DNA from: Prevotella fusca JCM 17724
GTDB taxonomy: Bacteria; Bacteroidota; Bacteroidia; Bacteroidales; Bacteroidaceae
Direction of reading: 5' to 3'
Assembly: GCF_001262015.1 (NCBI RefSeq)
Contig: NZ_CP012075.1
Span: 1,369,559-1,433,558 of the forward strand
DNA: 64,000 nt
The translations under genes and the position numbers were made by a program. Under the pieces are notes generated by a model, which ran no database searches, was not told the origin of the DNA, and saw only the letters and a list, made by a program, of their open reading frames with translations. Within the stretch, counting starts at the first letter, position 1. The number at the start of each line of letters is the position of its first letter. Shown here in pieces: positions 18,107 to 25,631 of the stretch.

Positions 18107-18805
18107 TCATAAGTTTATTTTGTTTTGTAAATAATCAATTACAACTTTATGCGTTGATTCAACATCATACGATACACTGGTGCTTAAACCATTTTGTGTG
18201 AATATAGTCCATGTATCTATTCGCTTTGCTCTTTTCGTTTTGTCATTATATAGGGAATATCCTTTTGCAGCAATATGCCCGTTTTTATATCTCTTTATCA
18301 CATACACAACCTTCCCAGACTTTATATTATTATACGTCAAAACGCTGTCTTTTTCTTTGTCCCCAACTTTATGGAATAATACTATCCCATTATCACGAGA
18401 CTCGAGTAAATATTGTGAATACAATTTATGTCTAAATTCATTTATAGAGTCTATACCATCGCCTGCGTACCATTTATCAGTATTGGAGTAATATGTCCAA
18501 GTTCCATCTTTCTTATCGAAAGAGAGCGAAAACTCACAATCACTCATGAAATAATAAATATAAGAATAACCATGAAACATAACTTCTGAAGTCTCTTGGT
18601 CTTCAAATAAATCAATAGAATCTAATTTTGTAGGATACATTCCATGAGAATGACGGTACTGCTCTAATCTACTTATAATATCTTTACCATACTTTTTACC
18701 TAAATAAATTTCGTAATAATTACCAGAAATAATTATTAAGGATATAACAACAATTGAAAAAACAATTGACATGGCAGTTTTACCTATTATCATTTTTGTC
18801 TTCAT
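18107..18805 (-). CDS. Membrane-anchored hypothetical protein, candidate immunity protein for RHS toxin d
   Basis: The 232-residue product has one N-terminal transmembrane helix (about residues 11-30) and no signal cleavage site, so most of it should face the periplasm. The rest is rich in Tyr, Asp, Lys and Ser; GHIAAKGYSLYN near residue 175 recalls MORN/YwqK-type repeats. It begins 49 bp after the stop of the RHS metallopeptidase-like gene. Immunity function is inferred from position. Confidence 0.65.
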   Translation of the reverse strand: MKTKMIIGKTAMSIVFSIVVISLIIISGNYYEIYLGKKYGKDIISRLEQYRHSHGMYPTKLDSIDLFEDQETSEVMFHGYSYIYYFMSDCEFSLSFDKKDGTWTYYSNTDKWYAGDGIDSINEFRHKLYSQYLLESRDNGIVLFHKVGDKEKDSVLTYNNIKSGKVVYVIKRYKNGHIAAKGYSLYNDKTKRAKRIDTWTIFTQNGLSTSVSYDVESTHKVVIDYLQNKINL

Positions 18806-18854
18806 ACTTCAATTCCATTAATTATAATATATCCACAAAATATTATCATTTTAA

Positions 18855-20570
18855 TTATAAGTTCATTGTTTTATTACTTTTTTTATATCTTAACGGACCT
18901 ATATTATTAGTGCCAATTCTAATATTCATTATCTTCTTTTTTTCATCAAAAGACAATCTTATGTTACCTTTATTTGTATTATTAAAATTTGATATAAGTT
19001 TAAGTACATCTTGCTTGGTATAATTGGCTTTCCTATGAGGATTGTAATAGGCATTCATAACTAATTGTGAGAAATAAATTGCCTGACCAGCCTTATAATC
19101 TTGAGTCGTCCTAGCAAAAGTCCAATGACTACTTGCCCGAGCCACAACCGATGCATGAAGAAAATGGCTAGCAACCACCCCCTTATGATTATCTTGAAAG
19201 TGCATATCTTCATGAAACAACGTGTTCATTAAATTATATCTATTTTTAAGAAGAATATCTGGTGTGCCTTTTTCTCCTGCTGGAATCCAAATAGCATTAT
19301 CTTTAGGATTATAATAAGCAGGTTCATCTATTCTAATGTCACCTATAGCGCCTACGGTCGCTTTTATGCCTATAGCTTTAGCATAATACCCAGCAACGTT
19401 CGCAATTATTTGTCTGTTCTTCCCATTTCCCCAACCAAAGAAAATGGACTTAGTTTCATAATCTGAAAAATATTTCTTAGAACCATCTGGATTAACAATT
19501 GTTATATTCGCAGAATTATTATTTACGACTTTAATTATATTGCCATTACCATTCACATGAAACTCATCATTGCCATCAACATCAATAATTTTAATGGGAT
19601 TAGCACTACAATATACATAAGAACCTAAAAATTGATACTTCTCTGCCAGTAGATCCACACCATACCACAGACTTGTAACAGGATTCATGTACCTTGCACC
19701 GTAATAATACAAGCCTGTCTCTTCATCGAACTGTTTGCCGTTGAACTTATATGGCAGTTCTTCACTACTACTATGCTCGTCAACGAGAAGTTCACCGTAT
19801 GGTAAGTAGGCATCATACTGTGTGATGTTGGCGTGTTCGTCTGTGATGTAAGACGTTGAGCCGAGGTGGTCACTATGATAGAAGAAAGTTTCCTCTTTCG
19901 TAGTGTCGTTTGGAATATAACCATATCCAGCCTGCGGGTCATCAGGGTTGCTTGGGTCATTCCAGCTTACAGGTGGACCGGGGTTGGTATTCGGTGTGGT
20001 GTTGGGGCGTGGAGTCTGAATCCAACCCTGTGGCACGTCATGATTACCGAGTGTGTCAATGATAGAGTTATACCCTCGTTTTGTATTCTCTGGATCACCA
20101 TACGCACCCTTCTCTGTTGGTACACCAGGGGCTACACCCACCTTCTTATAGTATGCTTCTTTCTGTGTCTGGATCTGATTCTTACGCTCTGCATAGTCCT
20201 GCTGACCAGCTGTTACATATGAGCCATTACGTCCGTAAACGTTGTTAAACATACCCGTTCCTATCCTTGAAGCAACTCGTTTGTCACCAATAAAGTAATG
20301 CTTTGTGAAGCGATTCTTGTTGACAGAGAGGATACTTGCAGGGTACAGCGTGAAGTTATCCGTCTCGTGGAACTTCAGTGCAAACCAAGCACAAAAGAGC
20401 TTGCTCATTTTGTCTTGGTACAGCCTGAAGTCGACATTTGTCAAGATGATGCCCTGCGGTGCACCGTTGATATATACCCCCTCCATCGTACCATAACTCT
20501 TCATGATACGCTCACCAGCAGCGTTATACGTGTAATGTGTAGTTTTAACGTTATCTATTAAATTCATCAT
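18855..20570 (-). CDS. RHS core copy d with HExxH metallopeptidase-like C-terminal domain
   Basis: From the ATG at 20570 the product has 571 residues. Residues 1-330 are RHS core (YTYNAAGERIMKSYG, RFTKHYFIGDKR, HSDHLGSTSYITDEHANI, KFNGKQFDEETGLYYYG, NPIKIIDVDG). The unique domain after VDGND (about 240 residues) has LFHEDMHFQDNH with His453, Glu454 and His457, a zinc-protease HExxH motif. A TTG start at 20627 is possible, but the ATG overlaps the stop of the upstream small gene by 4 bp. Compared with copies b and e, the core carries an extra 24 codons around residues 41-65, with a hairpin at 20385-20418. The N-terminal shell of a full RHS protein is missing. Confidence 0.8.
   Translation of the reverse strand: MMNLIDNVKTTHYTYNAAGERIMKSYGTMEGVYINGAPQGIILTNVDFRLYQDKMSKLFCAWFALKFHETDNFTLYPASILSVNKNRFTKHYFIGDKRVASRIGTGMFNNVYGRNGSYVTAGQQDYAERKNQIQTQKEAYYKKVGVAPGVPTEKGAYGDPENTKRGYNSIIDTLGNHDVPQGWIQTPRPNTTPNTNPGPPVSWNDPSNPDDPQAGYGYIPNDTTKEETFFYHSDHLGSTSYITDEHANITQYDAYLPYGELLVDEHSSSEELPYKFNGKQFDEETGLYYYGARYMNPVTSLWYGVDLLAEKYQFLGSYVYCSANPIKIIDVDGNDEFHVNGNGNIIKVVNNNSANITIVNPDGSKKYFSDYETKSIFFGWGNGKNRQIIANVAGYYAKAIGIKATVGAIGDIRIDEPAYYNPKDNAIWIPAGEKGTPDILLKNRYNLMNTLFHEDMHFQDNHKGVVASHFLHASVVARASSHWTFARTTQDYKAGQAIYFSQLVMNAYYNPHRKANYTKQDVLKLISNFNNTNKGNIRLSFDEKKKIMNIRIGTNNIGPLRYKKSNKTMNL
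20385..20418. repeat. Palindrome inserted in frame in RHS core copy d
   Basis: CCAAGCACAAAA and TTTTGTCTTGG are near-perfect arms (one bulged C) around GAGC-TT-GCTC, making a long hairpin. It lies inside about 72 bp that are absent from the same place in copies b and e, and the insertion keeps the reading frame. Confidence 0.75.
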
Positions 20571-20848
20571 ATCATATTCAAGAACTTTAATATTCCATAT
20601 ATTAATGATGCAATAGCTCCCATCCAACCTCTCATATACATATATTCACCACCTCCACCTGAATGATGAGCTTTTGAGCAACCCCATATCATAATAATGC
20701 CCACTATTATATAGTTTATTCCATCTAGGCCTTTACAGAATAAACCTACAACACCCAAAATTAAAAAAATGCATAAGACTATATAAACAACTAAGTTTCT
20801 CAATTGTTTTTGCTTTGCGACTTTCTTAAGCGATAGAAGAGATAGCAA
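20567..20848 (-). CDS. Small membrane protein, possibly truncated
   Basis: The 93-residue frame has two hydrophobic segments (about 20-38 and 44-56), a Gly/His-rich turn (HHSGGGGEY) and a third weak segment. The only start is TTG at 20848; there is no ATG upstream before a TAG, while an overlapping frame has an ATG followed by a hydrophobic stretch, so a frameshift is possible. Its stop overlaps the start of RHS copy d (ATGA). It could be an immunity protein left from the previous cassette or part of the d cassette. Confidence 0.45.
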   Translation of the reverse strand: MLSLLSLKKVAKQKQLRNLVVYIVLCIFLILGVVGLFCKGLDGINYIIVGIIMIWGCSKAHHSGGGGEYMYMRGWMGAIASLIYGILKFLNMI

Positions 20849-21052
20849 ACTAAAGATATAGACAAAAAACCAGATATACTATATACTCCCATTGGTTCAA
20901 TCTATCTATTATTCGAATTAGTATCTTTGTGGTTCATTCAGCAATTCAAGTGGCACGACAATCATACAATGCGTATAATCAGAGTTTGATACATGTTTAA
21001 TCTCTTAATCCATACGCATAGCGCCTCATCAAATTTATTTTATTGCTTCTAA

Positions 21053-21544
21053 TTAATCCATCTTCATTCGAAATACCTTTTTAATTTTCTGCTCTTGATT
21101 CAGTACAAACATATAATAGTATTGCTGAAGCGCAGTATTTATTACAGATTCATAATTAACCGATTTACCATATTCTTGTAACCGATAAACTTGAGCAAGG
21201 AAAAAGCCATCTTTTATCCTAGAGAAAAAGATACTATACTCTGTCTGTGGGGAGAGCTTATTAAAATTCCTATCCAATATCGAAGAATAAACATCTGGGG
21301 TTGGCTTATCTTGCTTTTCATGAAGAATCTCTTCTAATGAACTATTCTTTACTGAATCAATAAACATAAAACAATCTAAGTCATAGGCGATACCTGAGAC
21401 TGCAACTTCTTTTTGTAAGATATCTAAATCTGCAGAGATAAAGGTAATAGCACTCTGATACAAAGACAGACTATCTACTGACTGTGAATTTGCACACAGC
21501 GGGAACAGCAACACAATGATATTCAGACAGAGATTCTTTTTCAT
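21053..21544 (-). CDS. Secreted hypothetical protein, candidate immunity protein for RHS toxin e
   Basis: The 163-residue product starts MKKNLCLNIIVLLFPLCANS, a cleavable signal peptide, so the mature domain is periplasmic. No catalytic motif is seen. Its ATG overlaps the stop of the upstream RHS gene by 4 bp (ATGA), so the pair is translated together. Immunity to the HELHH-containing toxin is inferred from coupling and location. Confidence 0.7.
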   Translation of the reverse strand: MKKNLCLNIIVLLFPLCANSQSVDSLSLYQSAITFISADLDILQKEVAVSGIAYDLDCFMFIDSVKNSSLEEILHEKQDKPTPDVYSSILDRNFNKLSPQTEYSIFFSRIKDGFFLAQVYRLQEYGKSVNYESVINTALQQYYYMFVLNQEQKIKKVFRMKMD

Positions 21545-23130
21545 TTCCTTACGTTTATTTCTATATATTGTGAAAAGGGAGAAGGGTTCATTCCCATCTT
21601 TATACTATTTAAAGAACTTCTATCAAAAGGAAGGAAACTGCTTGTAGCCTTTTCATTTGGAATAATACTTTTATAGTTAAGCCGTTGACCAAAATTCTTC
21701 CATTGCATATTGAGTTCTTGCCTAATTACATTCATTGCATCAACAACATTTCCCGTACCAAATAGTTCATCTGTATCTATCATACTTCCTCCAGGACCTG
21801 TATGATGAAGTTCATGCAACAATGTCATCCCCCATCCTAATGTTGCAGGATTAAGATTAAACGTATGATTGATAAAGTTTTCTATCTGTGATGAAGATAA
21901 TCCTACTTGTTTCTGACCATGAGGGGTTACAGACCTTCTTTGCCCTACAAAAACATCAATATTGGGACCATCAATTATATCTATCAAGAAATTTCTTGCT
22001 GTTTCACTTCCTTGATTATAAATTGGACTTCCATCTGTATTCCTTTCATACTGCAGATAATTTCCTGAAACCGAAATATTCAAACCTGTGATTAGGCTTA
22101 AATCTTTAGTAATCTTACGGAGATTATTACTGAAATAGTATTTATCCATCATTATGACATTACTCATATTTAAGGAGTCTCCTTTTAAATCAACATATTT
22201 AATTGGATTCCCTGCACAATAAGAAAATGAAGATAACTGTGAATATTTCTCGGCTAATCTATCCACACCATACCAAATACTTGCTATAGGATTCACGTAT
22301 CTTGCACCATAGTAGTACAGACCTGTCTCTTCATCGAATTGCTTGCCGTTAAACTTGTACGGCAGTTTTTCACTACTACTATGTTCGTCTACTAATAGCT
22401 CGCCGTAGGGCAGGTAAGCATCGTATTGGGTGATATTGGCATGGTCGTCTGTGATGTAAGATGTACTACCGAGGTGATCACTGTGATAGAAGAAAGTTTC
22501 CTCTTTCGTAGTGTCGTTTGGAATATAACCATATCCAGCCTGTGGGTCATCAGGGTTGCTTGGGTCATTCCAGCTTACAGGTGGACCGGGGTTGGTATTC
22601 GGTGTGGTGTTGGGGCGTGGAGTCTGAATCCAGCCCTGTGGCACATCGTGGTTACCGAGTGTGTCAATGATAGAGTTATATCCTCGCTTTGTATTCTCCG
22701 GATCATCATACGCACCCTTCATTGTAGGAACACCAGGTGCAATGCCCTGCTGCTTATAGTATGCTTCTTTCTGCTTCTGAATCTGATTCATGCGTTCAAC
22801 ATAGTCCTGCTGACCAGCCGTTACGTATGAGCCGTTACGCCCATAGACGTTATTGAACAGACCCGTTCCTATCCTTGAAGCGATTCGTTTGTCACCAAGG
22901 AAGTAATGCTTCGTAAAGCGATTCTTGTTGACAGAGAGGATACTTGCAGGATAAAGTGTAAAGTTGTCCGTCTCGTGGAAGGTGATGCCTTGTGGTGCTC
23001 CGTTGATATACACACCTTCCATCGTTCCGTAACTCTTCATAATGCGTTCGCCAGTAGCATTGTAAGTATAACGACTCGTCTTGCCATTATCAGAGAGTAC
23101 CATCAGGCGATTGTCTTCATCCCAGTACAT
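21541..23130 (-). CDS. RHS core copy e with HELHH metallopeptidase-like C-terminal domain
   Basis: The 529-residue frame starts in YD-repeat sequence (MYWDEDNRLMVLSDNG, YTYNATGERIMKSYG), continues through the core with HSDHLGSTSYITDDHANI and KFNGKQFDEETGLYYYG, and passes NPIKYVDLKGD into a unique domain of about 215 residues. That domain holds LLHELHHTGPGG with His439, Glu440 and His443, an HExxH zinc site. One base missing near 23224 separates it from its own upstream part (23160-23744), so the ATG start is internal to an ancestral longer gene. It is the most complete cassette of the array. Confidence 0.8.
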   Translation of the reverse strand: MYWDEDNRLMVLSDNGKTSRYTYNATGERIMKSYGTMEGVYINGAPQGITFHETDNFTLYPASILSVNKNRFTKHYFLGDKRIASRIGTGLFNNVYGRNGSYVTAGQQDYVERMNQIQKQKEAYYKQQGIAPGVPTMKGAYDDPENTKRGYNSIIDTLGNHDVPQGWIQTPRPNTTPNTNPGPPVSWNDPSNPDDPQAGYGYIPNDTTKEETFFYHSDHLGSTSYITDDHANITQYDAYLPYGELLVDEHSSSEKLPYKFNGKQFDEETGLYYYGARYVNPIASIWYGVDRLAEKYSQLSSFSYCAGNPIKYVDLKGDSLNMSNVIMMDKYYFSNNLRKITKDLSLITGLNISVSGNYLQYERNTDGSPIYNQGSETARNFLIDIIDGPNIDVFVGQRRSVTPHGQKQVGLSSSQIENFINHTFNLNPATLGWGMTLLHELHHTGPGGSMIDTDELFGTGNVVDAMNVIRQELNMQWKNFGQRLNYKSIIPNEKATSSFLPFDRSSLNSIKMGMNPSPFSQYIEINVRK

Positions 23131-23159
23131 CTCACGAGTAATATTCGTAGAGTCATTTG

Positions 23160-23744
23160 TTACCAGCGTTGGATTACCGTTGGTATCGTATGTGTAATGG
23201 TCGTGACCAATCTGCGTTGGAGCGTCGGATGGTTACTGTCCTCATACTTATAAACGAAGTTATAAGACTTGGCAGTTGTCGTTGAATCCACCTTCTGTAC
23301 CTTAGTGAGCGGTTCACTCATCCGTCCGAACGACATCACCATATCATACGATGCACGCTTAGCCTTACCACTTGCGTGGACAAGGCAGTTCTGCTCGTCA
23401 TACTCATACGTATGCGAACTCCTTCCTCCCAGCTTCGCCCTATTGAGTTTTGTAAGTGACGTTGGGTTGGCAGCATTCGTAATACCGAGGATATTATCCA
23501 CAGCATCATAACGATACCTATTTTCCATCACAGTCTGACCGTCCGCTGTAAGGTTCATCACCTGCAGACGTTCACGCTGCTTGTCGTAGGTATAGGTAGT
23601 CTCCGTGCCGTTACCGAGCTTCGTATAGACCGTATGACCCTCCTTGTCGTAACCTATCCTATCAACAATAACGCTCTGACGTCCCTGTTTATTGCTCGTA
23701 AGACTCTCCACCTGTCCTGCTACGTTTGTAATGGTAGCCCTCAT
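23160..23744 (-). pseudogene. Upstream YD-repeat part of RHS copy e, frameshifted and 5' truncated
   Basis: The frame encodes YD-repeat sequence: TYTYDKQRERLQVMN, YRYDAVDNILGI, YEYDEQNCLVHASG and SFGRMSEPLTKVQKVD. After YEDSNHP it leaves frame at about 23224 because one base is missing; the other frame reads QIGHDHYTYDTNGNP and runs into the 21541-23130 gene. Upstream of 23744 the similarity ends within about 30 bp at a TAA, so the RHS N-terminus and any export or spike domain have been lost. Confidence 0.8.
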
Positions 23745-23896
23745 GTAGTCCCTTCTTGCAATATGAGACCAGTTTTAACAGCCTGTCTCAAGTTGCGAAA
23801 TATTATATTCCCTAATTCTTACAGCCTTATCTCTTTAGTATCGGCTGAAAGAAATAATACAAAAATAGACGGAATGAGTGTGAAGTCTCGTTCCAT

Positions 23897-24202
23897 CTAT
23901 TTCTGTTGTCGGGGCAGAAAGTTCTTATAGCACCAGAGAATGAGTGTGGATGCGAGCGGATAGAGTTCCTTCCCGATGCTTGAAAGCCTGTATTCGTTGG
24001 TTTCGTCAATGATAATCCTGTCCTCTTTTAATGCCCTTAGGGAAACTGAGAGCGGATAATCTGGCATATCCTGACTTAGTTCAGTATATGTTGCCGAGCC
24101 TTTCAAACCAAGTAGTTGAATAAGGCAGAGCGTGTCCGGCACGCATATCCTTGCGAGGATATTGCGAATCGGGCACGTCGGAAAAAGTGGATCAATCACC
24201 AT
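23897..24202 (-). CDS. HxlR-family winged-helix regulator
   Basis: The 101-residue product keeps the family start TCPIRNIL, with the conserved Cys, a winged-helix core with YTELSQDMPDYPLSVSLRALKED, and a C-terminal helix. The segment after RNIL is shorter and more divergent than in the plus-strand homologue at 24878. Its first 7 bp overlap the end of the cupin gene, so the two are co-transcribed. It likely represses its own operon, perhaps through oxidation or modification of the Cys, as in HypR and YodB. Confidence 0.75.
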   Translation of the reverse strand: MVIDPLFPTCPIRNILARICVPDTLCLIQLLGLKGSATYTELSQDMPDYPLSVSLRALKEDRIIIDETNEYRLSSIGKELYPLASTLILWCYKNFLPRQQK

Positions 24203-24648
24203 TTCAGTTCGTCATTCAGTATGACACCATCACTGGCAGGAGTGTCATCCTCGGCAAAACTGTTGGCTTTGTACTGGATACAGAGCATGAGCATTTCGTC
24301 GTTACCAGTATTCTTCAGCGCACGCTTGCCGTCAGGAGCAACACGGATAATACTGCCTTCAGATACAGGGAAGAGTTCTCCATCTACCTGGTATTCACCT
24401 TTCCCTTTGAGGATGAAATAAAGTTCCTCATGTGTCTTGTGTGTGTGAAGAAAACCACTGTCCTGCCCCGACACGAGGGTTTGGAACGAGAGTTCGCTAC
24501 CTGTTGCCTGCAATGCCTGCCCTACGAACACCTTACCAGGGATTTCAACGTTTCCCAAAGGGAGTACATAATCCTTGACTTCGTTGAATTTGCCTACGTT
24601 TACTGCTGTGAAATTCTTACCATTCTTGATTGTTTCAATTGTCTTCAT
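24196..24648 (-). CDS. Cupin domain protein
   Basis: The 150-residue product has one cupin barrel: HTHKTHEELYFILKGKG supplies the His/His/Glu metal ligands of motif 1, and the segment around KRALKNTGNDEM contains motif 2. It could be a metal-dependent enzyme or ligand-binding protein; the substrate is unknown. It is transcribed away from an HxlR gene with a palindromic operator between them, so it is probably the HxlR-controlled effector gene, possibly for quinone or electrophile stress. Confidence 0.85.
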   Translation of the reverse strand: MKTIETIKNGKNFTAVNVGKFNEVKDYVLPLGNVEIPGKVFVGQALQATGSELSFQTLVSGQDSGFLHTHKTHEELYFILKGKGEYQVDGELFPVSEGSIIRVAPDGKRALKNTGNDEMLMLCIQYKANSFAEDDTPASDGVILNDELKW

Positions 24649-24687
24649 AAGTCTTTGTTTTATTGTTTAAATCTTGTTTTGATGATG

Positions 24688-24695
24688 CAAAGGTA
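24688..24695 (-). promoter_or_regulatory. Promoter -7 box for the cupin-hxlR operon
   Basis: On the minus strand this reads TACCTTTG followed by CATC, a match to TAnnTTTG, 40 bp upstream of the cupin start. Confidence 0.6.
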
Positions 24696-24739
24696 TTCTC
24701 TTTCAATGGTTTATGCAAGTAGGCACGCAGATGTCAGTC

Positions 24740-24757
24740 AGTTACCTCGAGGTAACT
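24740..24757. promoter_or_regulatory. Palindromic operator between cupin and hxlR genes
   Basis: AGTTACCTCGAGGTAACT is a perfect 18-bp palindrome in the 229-bp divergent gap, about 45 bp upstream of the minus-strand promoter and about 80 bp upstream of the plus-strand one. HxlR-type regulators bind inverted repeats, so one or both neighbouring HxlR proteins are the likely ligands. Confidence 0.65.
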
Positions 24758-24838
24758 AATATTGAGAATAAGGCATTTGAACATCTGATGTTTTACATAG
24801 TTTAACGATAAAAGAAATGCCCCTTAGACGATAATAGT

Positions 24839-24846
24839 TACTTTTG
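24839..24846 (+). promoter_or_regulatory. Promoter -7 box for the plus-strand hxlR gene
   Basis: TACTTTTG followed by TGCA matches TAnnTTTG, 31 bp upstream of the ATG at 24878. Confidence 0.6.
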
Positions 24847-24877
24847 TGCAGTAATACAACTTTAAGAGCTTATAAGT

Positions 24878-25246
24878 ATGAACAGAAATGAAGTGAGAGA
24901 CGCCCTATATCCTGACTGTCCTGTCCGTAATGTGTTGTCAAGAGTGGGCGACAAATGGTCAATGTTAGTGCTTTTCACGTTGGAGGCTGACAACAATCAA
25001 CGTTTCAAGGAGCTGCAACGCAATATACCTGACATTTCCCAGAAGATGCTTACGACAACACTGAAGATGCTTGAAGGCGACGGACTCATTCATCGTGAGG
25101 TTTTCCCGGAGATACCGCCTCGTGTGGAATATTCGCTTACGGAGAAAGGGCAGAGCCTGTTGCCACTTATCAATAACCTGCTTTCGTGGGCAAGTGCGAA
25201 TATGGAAGATATTATTGCATCGAGAAAACAATATCTGTTGAAGTAG
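24878..25246 (+). CDS. HxlR-family transcriptional regulator
   Basis: The 122-residue regulator has the full HxlR signature: DCPVRNVLSRVGDKWSMLVL, RFKELQRNIPDISQKMLTTTL and LEGDGLIHREVF, followed by YSLTEKGQSL. The Cys at about residue 13 is the conserved sensor in redox-responsive members. It diverges from the cupin-hxlR operon and faces the rmuC gene, with a bidirectional terminator at 25552. Confidence 0.92.
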   Translation: MNRNEVRDALYPDCPVRNVLSRVGDKWSMLVLFTLEADNNQRFKELQRNIPDISQKMLTTTLKMLEGDGLIHREVFPEIPPRVEYSLTEKGQSLLPLINNLLSWASANMEDIIASRKQYLLK

Positions 25247-25329
25247 TGTTATCGTGGGCTTTAGAGGTCAACTATTCATCGGGCAGGAACATATTTTGTC
25301 TGTTTTTTTCCTCTCCTTGATTTTAATTA

Positions 25330-25439
25330 AGGCTTAATTGCATCTCGATTAACGCCCAATCAGCTTGCAAAAGATGCCCTTTTGAGGTCTTACTAACGCC
25401 CTTTTGAAGACTAACTAAGCACCTTTTCTTGCACAACTT
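25330..25439 (+). repeat. 22-bp tandem repeat array, family A (copy 2)
   Basis: Units start at 25330, 25352, 25374, 25396 and 25418, an exact 22-bp period. The last unit is AGCACCTTTTCTTGCACA, followed by TTTATAACCAGCTTATAAC. It lies between convergent hxlR and rmuC genes. Confidence 0.88.
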
Positions 25440-25551
25440 TATAACCAGCTTATAACAAGATAGTTGCAAGGGTGGTCAAATGAGCATTCTTTCAAGTCTT
25501 TTTAGGAAAGAAAGCAAGATGTAATGTAAAGAAAATTCGGTATAATGAAAA

Positions 25552-25592
25552 TATCCTCAGCTATCCGGAAGTGGATAGGTGAGGATTTTTTT
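25552..25592. terminator. Bidirectional terminator between hxlR and rmuC
   Basis: ATCCTCAGCTATCC pairs with GGATAGGTGAGGAT around GGAAGT, followed by seven T; an A-rich flank on the left suits minus-strand termination too. It sits between convergent genes. Confidence 0.85.
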
Positions 25593-25631
25593 ATGTATAT
25601 TGATAAATGCTTCCAGAGTGGTTTCAGTGTG

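Noticed and set aside
13888..23744. Prophage or integrative element carrying the RHS array
   Set aside because: No integrase, att repeats, tail or mobilisation genes were seen; the array lies between housekeeping genes.
25330..25439. CRISPR array
   Set aside because: The units are contiguous with no spacers between repeats and diverge from one another, and no cas gene is near.
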